Position numbers and translations under genes: made by a program. The notes beneath the pieces are model-generated. The model was not told the DNA's origin and did not search any database. It saw only the letters and a list, made by a program, of their open reading frames with translations. A DNA stretch of 64,000 nt from an uncultured candidate division Zixibacteria bacterium (GTDB lineage Bacteria; Zixibacteria; MSB-5A5; SM1-73), in the NCBI GenBank assembly GCA_903908285.1, contig CAIVRH010000033.1, forward strand, positions 1 through 64,000, written 5' to 3'. Numbering within the stretch: position 1 is the stretch's first letter; every line of letters starts with the position of its first letter. Of the stretch, positions 14,447-23,736 are shown in pieces.

Positions 14447-15629
14447 CTGGAAGGTTTTGGTTACGGATGCGGATGCGCTTCATTCTCTGTGTATAGTAAG
14501 ATCGCTGGGTGCTAAGGGGATGAGGGTGAGCATGGGTTCTCTGCGCAGGTTATTTTCCCTTTCTTTTTATTCCAAATTCTGCCGGGAGAGGATAATCTAC
14601 CCCGCACCAAATCATACCCAGGAGTTTATAGACTTCATGGTCGATCGGGTGCGAAGTAAAAGCTATGATATTTTACTGCCGGTCAGGTCCAGCGTAACTC
14701 CGTTGATTGCCGAACATGCGGAGAAATTCCGACCATATGTTAATTTCCTGCTTCCTTCAGCCGAGTCGATGCGGGTGGCAAACGATAAGGAATTGACTTT
14801 CAAATTTGCCGAGAAGATCGGGATACCGATACCCCGGACCATTTACCCTCAAAAATTCTCGGATATCGAGCAGGAAGCCCAAAGATTCCGGTATCCGGTC
14901 GTAACCAAGGCAGCATTCGGAAGCGGCTCCAGGGGATTGGCTTATTTAAACTCTGCGGGTGATCTGCTCAAATTTGCGGAGAAGAACTTGAAGCATGAAT
15001 CTGATCTGGCAGTAAACCGGTGGATTATCCAGGAATATATTCAGGGACCCGGATGTGGTTTTTTTGCCATTTTTAATCGGGGTGAACCGAAAGCCATATT
15101 CATGCACCGGCGGATAAGGGAGTATCCCATTACCGGAGGCCCCAGCGTTATGGCGGAGAGCTATTACCACCCCCGGCTCAAAGAGTTGGGTTTGAAGCTT
15201 CTTAAAGCTTTGAATTGGAACAGCGTAGCGATGGTGGAGTTTAAATTGGATCTGAAGGATAACGAATTCAAACTGATGGAAGTGAATCCAAGGTTTTGGG
15301 GGTCTTTGAATTTGCCGGTAGCATGCGGTGTAGATTTTCCTTATTATTACTGCCTGTTATCCATGCAAAAAGATTTCAAACCGGTGTTCAAATACCGGGA
15401 GGGAATCAAATTCAGATGGTTATTCCCCGGTGATTTTATGTATCTTCTGGCAAATTACGGCTTTTCCAAAGATTTCTACCATGACTTTTTTGATCCGAAT
15501 GTCAAATATGACATCTCTTTATCCGACATAAAGCCCAACATTATTGAGCTCTTTTTGATAGCCGGATATTTCATTCAGAACCGCGGGAGGATCAGGTATC
15601 CGCAGGGAAAACCAAACAAGCCGGTTTGA
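14430..15629 (+). CDS. ATP-grasp ligase
   Basis: The 399-residue protein is placed at ATG 14430; ATG 14418, four codons earlier, is also possible. Both overlap the previous gene. It has the ATP-grasp order: an N-terminal Rossmann-like half (VLVTDADALHSLCIVRSLGAKG), then NDKELTFKFAEKIGIPIPRT, the lysine strand RYPVVTKAAFGSGSRG, WIIQEYIQGPG near 200, and the metal site KLMEVNPRFWGSLNLP near 285, where Glu and Asn coordinate magnesium. Such enzymes join a carboxylate to an amine or thiol via an acyl phosphate. In polysaccharide clusters they may attach amino acids or modify sugars; the substrate here is unknown. A 133-bp gap with a small GCTTCAAAGC palindrome follows. Confidence 0.8.
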   Translation: MKKEINWKVLVTDADALHSLCIVRSLGAKGMRVSMGSLRRLFSLSFYSKFCRERIIYPAPNHTQEFIDFMVDRVRSKSYDILLPVRSSVTPLIAEHAEKFRPYVNFLLPSAESMRVANDKELTFKFAEKIGIPIPRTIYPQKFSDIEQEAQRFRYPVVTKAAFGSGSRGLAYLNSAGDLLKFAEKNLKHESDLAVNRWIIQEYIQGPGCGFFAIFNRGEPKAIFMHRRIREYPITGGPSVMAESYYHPRLKELGLKLLKALNWNSVAMVEFKLDLKDNEFKLMEVNPRFWGSLNLPVACGVDFPYYYCLLSMQKDFKPVFKYREGIKFRWLFPGDFMYLLANYGFSKDFYHDFFDPNVKYDISLSDIKPNIIELFLIAGYFIQNRGRIRYPQGKPNKPV

Positions 15630-15700
15630 GAGATTATATCAAAACCTACATCTTCAAGTGGAGTAATCAACTTCAGGTTTGATCAAGCCCAAATCGACAA

Positions 15701-15727
15701 TCCCGCTTCAAAGCGGGTTTAAATTTC
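15701..15727. repeat. Small hairpin unit CCCGCTTCAAAGCGGGTTTAAA
   Basis: CCCGCTT-ca-AAGCGGG is a 7-bp stem followed by TTTAAA, like the units at 7444-7565 and 23628-23660. It lies between the ATP-grasp and PHP genes. Confidence 0.4.
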
Positions 15728-15762
15728 CGATCTTACCATACTTTAAGAAAAGCGTATAATCC

Positions 15763-16410
15763 TTGCTGAAATTCGATTTTCACATTCATTCCTCATACTC
15801 GTTCGATTCCATTTTAGACCCGGCCAAAATCCTTGAAATAAGCAGCAGAAAGGGACTGGATGGAATAGCGGTGACGGATCACAACTCCATCCGGGGCGGG
15901 TTGGAGACAAGGGATTTGAACCGCTCATCCCTGGTGGTCATGGTGGGAAGCGAGATAAGAACCGAGTGGGGGGATGTAGTCTGTGTTTTTCTGGAAAAGG
16001 AGATAATCACCAGAAAATTCTTAGAAGTGGTCGACGAAGTGCGAAAACAAAAGGGAATCATGATATTGGCGCACCCTTTCTGGAAGCATACCCTGTCGGA
16101 AGAGCTTTTAAGCAATATCGATTTAGTTGAGGCTTTTAACAGCAGAATCAGTCCCAAGCTTAATAGCAAAGGGGAGAAGCTGGCGTTGGAAAGAGACTTG
16201 CCCCAGGTGGCGGGGAGCGATGCGCATCTCCCCTGGGAGATCGGGAAGGGGATAACCGGTTTTGAGGTTTCCTCTTTACCTTTGGATCTAAAACAAATGA
16301 TATTAATGGAAAAAAGAAATCTGATTAAAGTCCAAAGCAATCCCGTTGATGTCTTGATAACTCAAGGAATAAAGATGTTGAGAAAAAGGGGAATACTGCA
16401 ACAGAAATAA
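15763..16410 (+). CDS. PHP domain metal-dependent phosphoesterase-like protein
   Basis: TTG 15763 gives 215 residues and places the first metal motif right at the start (FDFHIHSSYSFDS, His7-x-His9), as is usual for stand-alone PHP proteins. The other metal ligands are visible: VTDHNSIRG (about 38-46), GSEIRTEWGD (His replaced by Glu, common), ILAHPFW (about 103), and the terminal GSDAHLPWEIG (about 150). The family hydrolyses phosphoesters with a tri-metal centre; known members include histidinol phosphatase and nucleotide phosphatases. No other domain is fused. The position between ATP-grasp and deacetylase genes suggests a role in glycan precursor chemistry, but the substrate is unknown. 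Confidence 0.8.
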   Translation: MLKFDFHIHSSYSFDSILDPAKILEISSRKGLDGIAVTDHNSIRGGLETRDLNRSSLVVMVGSEIRTEWGDVVCVFLEKEIITRKFLEVVDEVRKQKGIMILAHPFWKHTLSEELLSNIDLVEAFNSRISPKLNSKGEKLALERDLPQVAGSDAHLPWEIGKGITGFEVSSLPLDLKQMILMEKRNLIKVQSNPVDVLITQGIKMLRKRGILQQK

Positions 16411-16432
16411 GAACGCTTAATCAAACTTTCCT

Positions 16433-18199
16433 ATGAACATCTGCTTTTTTGCCAAAACCGAAGAAAAATACGAAAAAAAGATAAGTTACATTGTCGATCT
16501 TTTCTTCTCCACCTATGGTTTGGATTATCGGGCCATAAAATCTGCAGATCAGCTAAAAAGGACGGATTTTCCCCGGCCCGATCTGATTTTATTCTATGGT
16601 AACCAGGATGATTACCGGAGATTGAAGGAAGAAGCTCCCCTTGGCTGTCATTTTTTGTTGGTCTCTTCTCTTTTTTCCCAAGTATTCGAACCTACACCTC
16701 CCGAAGTTAAAAGACTAAAAAAGAAAGGAACCGATTATTCCATACCGATACTCTATTCTTTTCCCGCCCCGGAGCAGGAATGTTTATATGCGATAGAAGA
16801 AAAATCGGGCAGACAATATCCGGGAATTGTAATTGCAAAGAATGAAGGGAAGACGGAGATAGCCTGTTATGCCGACCTTTTTGCCTCGTCTTTTTACTGG
16901 TTAACCCTGCAGGAGGAAAAAGATCAAGACCGATTCAAAGCCCGGGGAAGCTGGCGGGAGCGGGAGGGTTTACACCGGATTCCCCCGGTCAATCACTATT
17001 TCAAACTCCTGTTCGATCTGGTTCAGCTAGTGGCGGAGAAAGAAAGAATCCCCTTGCTATATAAAGGTTTCTGGCCGTCGGATTCCAATCTGGCGGTGGC
17101 TTTGACCCATGATGTGGACATTCTGGCACAATGGATCCCTTACCTCGTTTTTCGCAAATGGACTCTTCTGAGAAAAGGGCGCTTCACCGCATTGACAAAA
17201 ATGATTTTAAGATTACCGGGGTTTCTCTTTAAAAAAAACAAATCCTTATATGGCGTGAACCTGTTTTTGGCTGAAGAACGAAGCAGGGGATATAATTCCA
17301 CGTTTTTCTTCCTGGCGGGTGCACCCAGTTTTAAGGCAACTCTTAAATCGGATATCACCTACTCCATAAGAAAAGCGGAACCGGCAATCCAAAGGATATT
17401 AGAAAACCAGGGAGAGATAGGTTTACATGGCAGTCGAAAATCTTACTTAAGCCAAGAAGTTATGAGAGCAGAGAAAGAGAATCTGGACCGGTTTCTGCCT
17501 TATCCCTGCATCGGAACCAGACAGCATTTCCTCTGTCTTAAAAAACCATCGACCTGGAAGTATCAAAGCCAGACCGGTTTTCTCTATGACTGCACCCTGG
17601 GATATCCGGATCGGTCCGGTTTCCGGTCCGGTTTTGCATTCCCATTTCAACCATTCGAATCCCAAGCCGACAAGAAAATCGATATATGGGAGATCAATAC
17701 CAATGTGATGGATCAGACCTATGACAAGTATGATCCCAAAACCATCGATCAAATAAAGGAAGAGATTGACCGGCTGTTCCTGCAACTGGAGAGCTCCGGA
17801 GGAGGAATGCTCACCCTTCTTTGGCATACCAATGTGCTGGAGGAATTCGGATTTCTTGGATTCGTGAAACTTTACGGCGAGGTATTGGAATCTCTAAAAA
17901 CAAAGAATGCTTTTGTCTCAACCGGAGAGAATATTGTAAAATACTGGAAAGCCCGAAATGAAATCCGGCTTTTGGAAAGGAAGGTGGAGAAGGACCTTTG
18001 GCAATGGAAATTCCAAGCGGTATCTCCCATTAAGGATTTAACTTTTTGCATGAAACAACCGAGGGAAGGCAGATACCGCATCCAGGTGGATGGGGTCAAT
18101 GCTTCTATCAAAACGGAGTATCCTGAAGCCAGGATCATCCTACCCCGGATAGAATCAAACCAGAGTTTTCGTATAATCCTGACCAGTGAGGGAGCTTGA
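16433..18199 (+). CDS. Polysaccharide deacetylase family protein with DUF7033-like N-terminal region
   Basis: The 588-residue protein starts at ATG 16433. Residues 1-215 form an uncharacterised N-terminal region like that found ahead of large deacetylases. The NodB-like part begins with VALTHDVDI (222-230), giving the catalytic base and metal aspartates, then STFFFLAG near 288, EIGLHGSRKS near 335 for the metal histidine, a TRQHFL block near 363, and LLWHTNVLEE near 455. The last 85 residues are beta-rich and may bind carbohydrate. No signal peptide is visible, so it may act in the cytoplasm or be exported otherwise. It would remove N- or O-acetyl groups from the cluster's glycan. The next gene's TTG start overlaps its stop. 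Confidence 0.78.
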   Translation: MNICFFAKTEEKYEKKISYIVDLFFSTYGLDYRAIKSADQLKRTDFPRPDLILFYGNQDDYRRLKEEAPLGCHFLLVSSLFSQVFEPTPPEVKRLKKKGTDYSIPILYSFPAPEQECLYAIEEKSGRQYPGIVIAKNEGKTEIACYADLFASSFYWLTLQEEKDQDRFKARGSWREREGLHRIPPVNHYFKLLFDLVQLVAEKERIPLLYKGFWPSDSNLAVALTHDVDILAQWIPYLVFRKWTLLRKGRFTALTKMILRLPGFLFKKNKSLYGVNLFLAEERSRGYNSTFFFLAGAPSFKATLKSDITYSIRKAEPAIQRILENQGEIGLHGSRKSYLSQEVMRAEKENLDRFLPYPCIGTRQHFLCLKKPSTWKYQSQTGFLYDCTLGYPDRSGFRSGFAFPFQPFESQADKKIDIWEINTNVMDQTYDKYDPKTIDQIKEEIDRLFLQLESSGGGMLTLLWHTNVLEEFGFLGFVKLYGEVLESLKTKNAFVSTGENIVKYWKARNEIRLLERKVEKDLWQWKFQAVSPIKDLTFCMKQPREGRYRIQVDGVNASIKTEYPEARIILPRIESNQSFRIILTSEGA

Positions 18200-19386
18200 A
18201 TCTCAAAAGAAAAAAAATACTGTTTTTAACCCAATCCTTCATCCGATACCGGGGTGACATATCCAGCGCTTACCTGCATGTATTGGCCAAAAAGATTTGG
18301 GCATCAGGTTATGAGGTCGAGGTTTTAGCGCCGCACGAAAAGGGTCTCTTGAGGTACGAACGGGTGGAAAACATCGCCATCCACAGATTCCGGTATGGAA
18401 CAAATCGACAGGAGAGATTGGCATATCAGGGGGTGATGCACCGGCTGGTGGGAAAAAGTCTGGCCAACAAGCTGATTTTTGTTTCTTTCCTTTTTTCATA
18501 TTTCCGGAATGCTATGAAGTTAGCCAAAAATCCGGAAGTAAAATTGATTCATGCCCACTGGTGGATACCGTCCGGTTTGATCGGAACGCTGGTCTCCATG
18601 ATATTTAACAAACCTCTGGTAATCACATCTCACGGAACAGATATAATGATTCTGAAGCCTGCAGGAATATCACGGTGGCTAGGAAGTTTTGTTTTCAAGC
18701 ACGCCTTGGCTATTACGGTTGTTTCCAGTTTTCAAAAGAAGCGGCTCATGTCCGTAATCCCCATCTCCCCTTCCAAGATCACCGTACGTCCGATGCCGGT
18801 CAATATCGAAAAATTCGGTCCATCTGAAAAAAAGCAATCCCCCGGTAAAAAAACGATTCTTTGCGTAGCCCGGTACACCAAGCAGAAGAGGCTGGACACT
18901 TTGATCGATGCTTTAGGGTTGCTTAAATCTGAAGGGTTTGAGATCAATGCCATATTAATCGGGGAAGGGGAGGAGGAGAGGAACTTGAGGAGTTTGATCG
19001 AAGGCCAAAATCTATCATCCCTGGTCACTTTTCTTCCGCTGATGTCCCAGGGGGAATTAAACCGTTATTACCAGGAAAGCGACATAGTGGTTCTTCCCTC
19101 CGTGGATGAGGGATTCGGTTTGGTTCTGGTGGAAGCTCAATTGTGTCAAATACCGGTGATCGGGGCCGATTCCGGAGGAATCCAGGACATCATCGTCCAC
19201 GAGAAGACCGGGCTTCTCTTCCCACCTGGCGATGCTCGGGCTTTAGCCAAGTGCATTAAACGAATCTTGTCCGATATGGAATTGACCGGAACATTGATTT
19301 CGAATGCTTATCAAGAAGCTCGCTTTAGATTCTCCCCTGAGAATACCGCCAAAACATTTGTCGAGATTTATGATACCCTGACTTAA
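18196..19386 (+). CDS. Family 4 glycosyltransferase
   Basis: The 396-residue protein starts at TTG 18196, overlapping the previous TGA by four bases. It has the GT-B two-domain fold: an N-terminal domain with IHAHWWIPSGL and SHGTDIMIL (typical acceptor-side motifs), and a C-terminal domain with ILCVARYTKQKRLDTLIDAL (about 213-232), LIGEGEEERNL, and the donor-binding signature SVDEGFGLVLVEAQLCQIPVIG (about 297) with the E-x7-E pair. It is a retaining enzyme using a nucleotide sugar at the inner membrane surface. Coupled translation with the deacetylase suggests both act on the same glycan. Confidence 0.88.
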   Translation: MNLKRKKILFLTQSFIRYRGDISSAYLHVLAKKIWASGYEVEVLAPHEKGLLRYERVENIAIHRFRYGTNRQERLAYQGVMHRLVGKSLANKLIFVSFLFSYFRNAMKLAKNPEVKLIHAHWWIPSGLIGTLVSMIFNKPLVITSHGTDIMILKPAGISRWLGSFVFKHALAITVVSSFQKKRLMSVIPISPSKITVRPMPVNIEKFGPSEKKQSPGKKTILCVARYTKQKRLDTLIDALGLLKSEGFEINAILIGEGEEERNLRSLIEGQNLSSLVTFLPLMSQGELNRYYQESDIVVLPSVDEGFGLVLVEAQLCQIPVIGADSGGIQDIIVHEKTGLLFPPGDARALAKCIKRILSDMELTGTLISNAYQEARFRFSPENTAKTFVEIYDTLT

Positions 19387-19399
19387 CCGGAGATATAGA

Positions 19400-20332
19400 T
19401 TGGACCTGAAAAGAATTTCGCTCAAAATACTCCAGTATTTACTGATAGCGGTCATATTTTATTTTCTTATCAAAAGCGTGGTAAGAAACTGGAGCCAGGT
19501 CAAGGACTTCAACTGGCAGTTTAATTACTGGCTTCTTATTATTTCCTTTTTGCTCCAGTTTTTGACCCTGTTCTGGCTGGTTAAAATCTGGCAGAGGATG
19601 CTCCGGCATACCGGCTCGAATGTTTCCTACTTCAAGCTATTCAAGGTTTGGTTCTATGCCAATTTGGGGAAATATCTTCCGGGAAAGATTTGGCAATTTT
19701 TGGGGATGATTTACATGCTGGAAAAGGAGGGGGTCCCCAAGATGAGCAGTTTCTCCACCGGGATCATGGCGCAGAGTTTCTCGGTTATCTCCGGTCTGTT
19801 CATCTCGGTTATTTTTCTGGGACTGGATTTGTACCATCGTTTTTTCTCTAACCAACCGGGCTTGATGATCGCTTTGGTCATATTGAGCATAAGTATTCTG
19901 GCGTTTCTTTGTTATCCCAAGGTTTTGGAGAAAGTCCTCAACTTTGGTTTAAGAATAATGAAAAAAGAGAAGATTACCCTTGATATTAGGGGTAAGGATG
20001 TTATAATATATCTTCTGTCGTACTCGGTGTCCTGGCTTTTATTCGGACTGGGGTTTTTGATATTGGTCAAATCCATGACCCAGGCTGATCTTAAAATGTA
20101 TCCCACTCTGACCGGAGCCTATGCTTTTTCATTGAATATCGGATTTCTGGCGATATTTACCCCCGGTGGCATCGGGGTAAGAGAGGGAGTTTTGGTATTC
20201 TTGCTCTCATCGTTGTTCCCGCTGCCGGTATCCACTCTGATCTCGCTTATATCCCGGCTCTGGATGACGGTGGGGGAGGTCTTGTGTTTTTTGATTGCCA
20301 TGCCCCTAAGATCCAGTAAAAAAACTAAATAA
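19400..20332 (+). CDS. Lysylphosphatidylglycerol synthase TM-region / UPF0104 family membrane protein
   Basis: The 310-residue protein starts at TTG 19400, with GGAG nine bases upstream. It has about eight membrane helices and the LPG_synthase_TM pattern: a helix-loop with FKVWFYANLGKYLPGKIWQ near 75-93 and a late FTPGGIGVREG (about 253) that is highly conserved in the family. There is no MprF aminoacyl-transferase domain. Stand-alone members are found in glycolipid and glycoprotein clusters (AglD-like) and are thought to act as flippases or lipid-linked sugar factors. Here it sits between a GT4 and a YfhO protein, so a role in moving or assembling lipid-linked glycans is a fair inference. 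Confidence 0.82.
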   Translation: MDLKRISLKILQYLLIAVIFYFLIKSVVRNWSQVKDFNWQFNYWLLIISFLLQFLTLFWLVKIWQRMLRHTGSNVSYFKLFKVWFYANLGKYLPGKIWQFLGMIYMLEKEGVPKMSSFSTGIMAQSFSVISGLFISVIFLGLDLYHRFFSNQPGLMIALVILSISILAFLCYPKVLEKVLNFGLRIMKKEKITLDIRGKDVIIYLLSYSVSWLLFGLGFLILVKSMTQADLKMYPTLTGAYAFSLNIGFLAIFTPGGIGVREGVLVFLLSSLFPLPVSTLISLISRLWMTVGEVLCFLIAMPLRSSKKTK

Positions 20333-20407
20333 ACCAGTATGAGTTGATATGTGATTATCTAACCATGAATCTTGTGTACTCGGATTCATAAACCCAAAAG
20401 ATGAGAG

Positions 20408-22840
20408 ATGAAAAAGGAAAAGAAAACCGAGAAACCCAGACCTAAAACAGTCACCTCCCCAAGAGAAGAAAAGATCTGGCGGTATCTTCCGTTGGGAGTG
20501 TTTTTTGTCCTGACCATCATCCTGTTTGCCGGGTTTATCTTCTCCGGCAAAATGCTCTACGGGACCGATACCATGGGGGCAGGAGTTTTCTTCCGCACTT
20601 TCTATGCCAATTTCTGGAGAACGTATCATACCATGCCCTTATGGGAGCCTTACATCCACGGGGGAATGCCTTTTGTGGATGCCATGCACGGCGATATTTT
20701 TTACCCGGCAGCGATCCTGCAGTTTTTCATCCGGGTTACCTACGCTCTGGGTTTGAAACTGGTTCTGCATGTTTTTCTGGCCGGGTTATTGATGTTTTAT
20801 TTCTTAAGAGAATTGAACTTGAGGAGGGAAATCTCGTTTTTAGGGGGAATACTCTACATGTTTTCTCCCTGCTTGGTCTCTTTGGTATATCCGGGTCACG
20901 ACGGAAAGATGTATGTGTTTGCCCTGCTTCCCTTAGCTTTCATGCTCCTCCATAAGGCTTGCAAGAGTGGACGATTTCTCTACTTCCTTCTCTTCGGGAT
21001 ATCCTTTGCGCTTTTGGTTTTTACCGCCCACATGCAGATGACCTATTTTGCTGCCTGGGGTCTGGGTCTTTTCTTTTTGTATCTTTTGTGGAGATTGTAC
21101 CGGGAAGGTAACAGGAGAATTCTAAAATACATAGTTTATTTCGTGATTTCCATCATCCTCGGTATCTCCCTCTCCATGATACAGCTTCTCTCTCCTTATA
21201 ACTACCTCAAAACCTATTCCATGCGAACCATGAATACCGAAGCGGACAAGGGATATGCTTATGCCAGCTCCTGGTCCATGCATCTGGAGGAATTGGCATC
21301 CGAGGTCGTCCCGGAATTTTCCGGCGATAATATCCATACCCAGGGGAATTTCTACTGGGGGCGGAATCCCTTCAAGCTGAACAGCGAGTATATCGGTCTT
21401 TTGGCACTATTTCTGGCGGTGGTTACCGTCATCTATCGCCGGACGCATTTGATCTGGTTTTTCACCGGATTGGGTATCTTAGCCTTCATTTACGCTCTGG
21501 GGGGGACGACCCCATTTTTCATGCTGTTCTATTACCTGATCCCGGGAGTCAAAAGTTTTCGCGGACCCAGCATGATCAACTTCCTCTTCTGCTTCACTAC
21601 GGTGGTGATCGCCATGCTGGGACTGGATAATTTCCTTAAGCTGAAAGAGAATGCAGCCGAGATCAAGAGATTTATCAAGATAGCTTTCATCTTCGTCTTG
21701 GCATATTCCGGGCTGGCGATCTTAGTCAGTTTATTGCGCGGGACCTTCTTTGATATCTGGATTGCGGTACTGTATAACGGAATCGATACCGCCAAAAAAG
21801 CGGCTTTGGAACAGAATATCCCCCGGGTAATCACCGGATTGTGGATCGGTGCTTTGCTTTTGTGGTTAAGTTATGGCATATTACGACTTCATTCGAAAGG
21901 CGGATTAAAGAACAGCATGGCGATTGGGGCTTTAGCCGTTTTAGCTTTAGTCGATCTCTTCCGGGTCGATTCCCGCTTTATCATCACGGTCGATCCGGAT
22001 CAGTTCTACCGAAAATCTTCAGTGGTAGATTTTCTTCAAGCCCGGCAGAAAGAGGAACCTTTCCGGGCTTTCCTTCTACCGCAAAGCTATCAGGATAATT
22101 ATTTAGCCATGTACGGCATAGAAGAGGTTTCTTTAACAGCCATGCACGGTAACCAGTTACGCACCTATGACGAATTCGTGGGGCGTCATCAACAAAACCC
22201 CAACCTTACCCTTCCCAACTTCATCCATCTTTTGAATATTAAATATATCCTAAGCCCTCAGCCGCTAAACCTGCCCTGGACCAAACAAGTGTATGAAGCC
22301 GATGGGATTTATGTGCACCAGAACTTAAGTTATCTTCCCCGGGCATTTCCGGTTTATTCCTGGCAGGTGGAGAAAGATCAAAACCAGGTACTGGAAGAGT
22401 TGAAAAAATCCGATTTCGATATACGCAGGAAAATCTTTTTGGCTGAAGCGCCTCCAAACCTGCCGTCTGATACCGCTGGTATTTCGTTAGAATCGGTTAT
22501 TCCCGCTAAAGTGTCGGACTACACGATAAACCGCTTTAAGGTGGATGCGGATATGCCCAGGGACGGTTTCCTGTTTTTAAGTGAAAATTACTACCCGGCT
22601 TGGAAAGCCTATGTGGATGGCCGGGAAACCAAAATCTATCGGGCAGATTATCTTTTCCGGGCAGTTTATTTGAGCCGGGGTAGACACTCGGTGCAGTTTG
22701 TTTTCGATTCCCCAATTTATAAATTAGCCAAAACTTGGACTTTATTGACATCTTTAGCGGTGTTAGCTATATTAATATATTACTTGATGAAAGGTTATTT
22801 AATAAAAACAGCCACCCAGACCAAAGAAACGACAAAATAG
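20408..22840 (+). CDS. YfhO family membrane protein
   Basis: The 810-residue protein starts at ATG 20408 after GATGAGAG. The first 25 residues are Lys/Pro-rich and cytoplasmic. About 12 to 13 membrane helices span 28-515, with YfhO-type loop features: DTMGAGVFFRTFYANFW near 57, then MPLWEPYIHGGMPFVDAMHG (about 76-95). The C-terminal 280 residues form a periplasmic domain (LLNIKYILSP, FLFLSENYYPAWKAYVDG) and a final helix. YfhO proteins are GT-C-like; in Firmicutes members take part in lipoteichoic acid glycosylation. Here it probably transfers a sugar from a polyprenyl carrier outside the membrane. It follows a 75-bp gap. Confidence 0.85.
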   Translation: MKKEKKTEKPRPKTVTSPREEKIWRYLPLGVFFVLTIILFAGFIFSGKMLYGTDTMGAGVFFRTFYANFWRTYHTMPLWEPYIHGGMPFVDAMHGDIFYPAAILQFFIRVTYALGLKLVLHVFLAGLLMFYFLRELNLRREISFLGGILYMFSPCLVSLVYPGHDGKMYVFALLPLAFMLLHKACKSGRFLYFLLFGISFALLVFTAHMQMTYFAAWGLGLFFLYLLWRLYREGNRRILKYIVYFVISIILGISLSMIQLLSPYNYLKTYSMRTMNTEADKGYAYASSWSMHLEELASEVVPEFSGDNIHTQGNFYWGRNPFKLNSEYIGLLALFLAVVTVIYRRTHLIWFFTGLGILAFIYALGGTTPFFMLFYYLIPGVKSFRGPSMINFLFCFTTVVIAMLGLDNFLKLKENAAEIKRFIKIAFIFVLAYSGLAILVSLLRGTFFDIWIAVLYNGIDTAKKAALEQNIPRVITGLWIGALLLWLSYGILRLHSKGGLKNSMAIGALAVLALVDLFRVDSRFIITVDPDQFYRKSSVVDFLQARQKEEPFRAFLLPQSYQDNYLAMYGIEEVSLTAMHGNQLRTYDEFVGRHQQNPNLTLPNFIHLLNIKYILSPQPLNLPWTKQVYEADGIYVHQNLSYLPRAFPVYSWQVEKDQNQVLEELKKSDFDIRRKIFLAEAPPNLPSDTAGISLESVIPAKVSDYTINRFKVDADMPRDGFLFLSENYYPAWKAYVDGRETKIYRADYLFRAVYLSRGRHSVQFVFDSPIYKLAKTWTLLTSLAVLAILIYYLMKGYLIKTATQTKETTK

Positions 22841-22842
22841 AT

Positions 22843-23556
22843 ATGAAGTCTTTGATCATTATCCCTACTTACAACGAGCGGGAAAACATCGAGCGTATAG
22901 TTCCACAAGTTTTAGAGCAAGACTCATCCATCCATGTTCTAATTGTGGATGATAACTCACCGGATGGCACCGGAGAGATTGCGGATCTGATGGCTAAGAC
23001 TGATGATCGCATTCACATACTACACCGCCCAGGTAAGGGGGGGTTGGGAACGGCGTATATAGACGGATTTAAATATGCACTAAAGGAGAACTATGATCTG
23101 ATATTCGAGATGGATTGTGATTTCTCTCACGATCCAAAATCTCTGATAGATTTTTTAGAAGCGATCCAGGATGCGGATTTGGTTTTAGGCTCCCGCTATA
23201 TCAGCGGGGTAAACGTGATCAACTGGCCCATGATGCGGCTTTTGCTTTCCTATTACGCCAATGTTTATTCCCGCTGGGTCACCGGTCTTCGGGTAAAGGA
23301 TGCTACCGGGGGATTCAAGTGTTTCAGGCGAGAAGTTCTGGAGGCGATCGACTTAAACAAAGTTAAATCCAACGGTTATTCCTTTCAGATCGAGATGAGC
23401 TTCCGGGCCTGGAAGAAAGGATTCAAAATCAAAGAGATACCGATTATTTTCGAAGACCGGAAGGCGGGCAGATCAAAGATGTCAAAAAAGATCGTAAGGG
23501 AAGCCATCTGGATGGTATGGAGATTGAGGTGGTGGAGTTTTCTAAGGAAATTGTGA
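22843..23556 (+). CDS. Polyprenol monophosphomannose synthase-like family 2 glycosyltransferase
   Basis: ATG 22843 lies three bases after the YfhO stop and gives 237 residues. The open frame extends further upstream, but homologues start at this point. Motifs: LIIIPTYNERENIERIV (4-20), VLIVDDNSPDGTGEIAD, LIFEMDCDFSHDP (catalytic DXD), VKDATGGFKCFRREVLE, and IPIIFEDRKAGRSKMS near 207, all hallmarks of DPM1-type enzymes. There is no membrane tail. It would make a polyprenyl-phosphate hexose, the donor used by GT-C enzymes such as the YfhO and PMT-like proteins in this cluster. The intervening 3' gap (23557-23736) contains a small CCCGCTAAAGCGGG hairpin. Confidence 0.88.
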   Translation: MKSLIIIPTYNERENIERIVPQVLEQDSSIHVLIVDDNSPDGTGEIADLMAKTDDRIHILHRPGKGGLGTAYIDGFKYALKENYDLIFEMDCDFSHDPKSLIDFLEAIQDADLVLGSRYISGVNVINWPMMRLLLSYYANVYSRWVTGLRVKDATGGFKCFRREVLEAIDLNKVKSNGYSFQIEMSFRAWKKGFKIKEIPIIFEDRKAGRSKMSKKIVREAIWMVWRLRWWSFLRKL

Positions 23557-23627
23557 TCCGGCGGATGGGATAGAGCTTTGGTTGGAAGAAGTTTTCGGAG
23601 TGCAGAAGCTGGTTGGAGCGAAGCGGA

Positions 23628-23660
23628 AAACCCGCTAAAGCGGGGCTTCTGCGGTTTGAA
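23628..23660. repeat. Small hairpin unit CCCGCTAAAGCGGG with GGTTTGAAA
   Basis: CCCGCT-aa-AGCGGG stem is followed within 20 bases by CGGTTTGAAAA. Similar hairpin-plus-GTTTGAA units appear at 7444-7565. Confidence 0.35.
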
Positions 23661-23736
23661 AAATTGCAGTTAAATTCGCTTGAGCCAGCCGGTACACTCC
23701 GATGGGATGATGTTACTATTGCGAATGTTGACATTT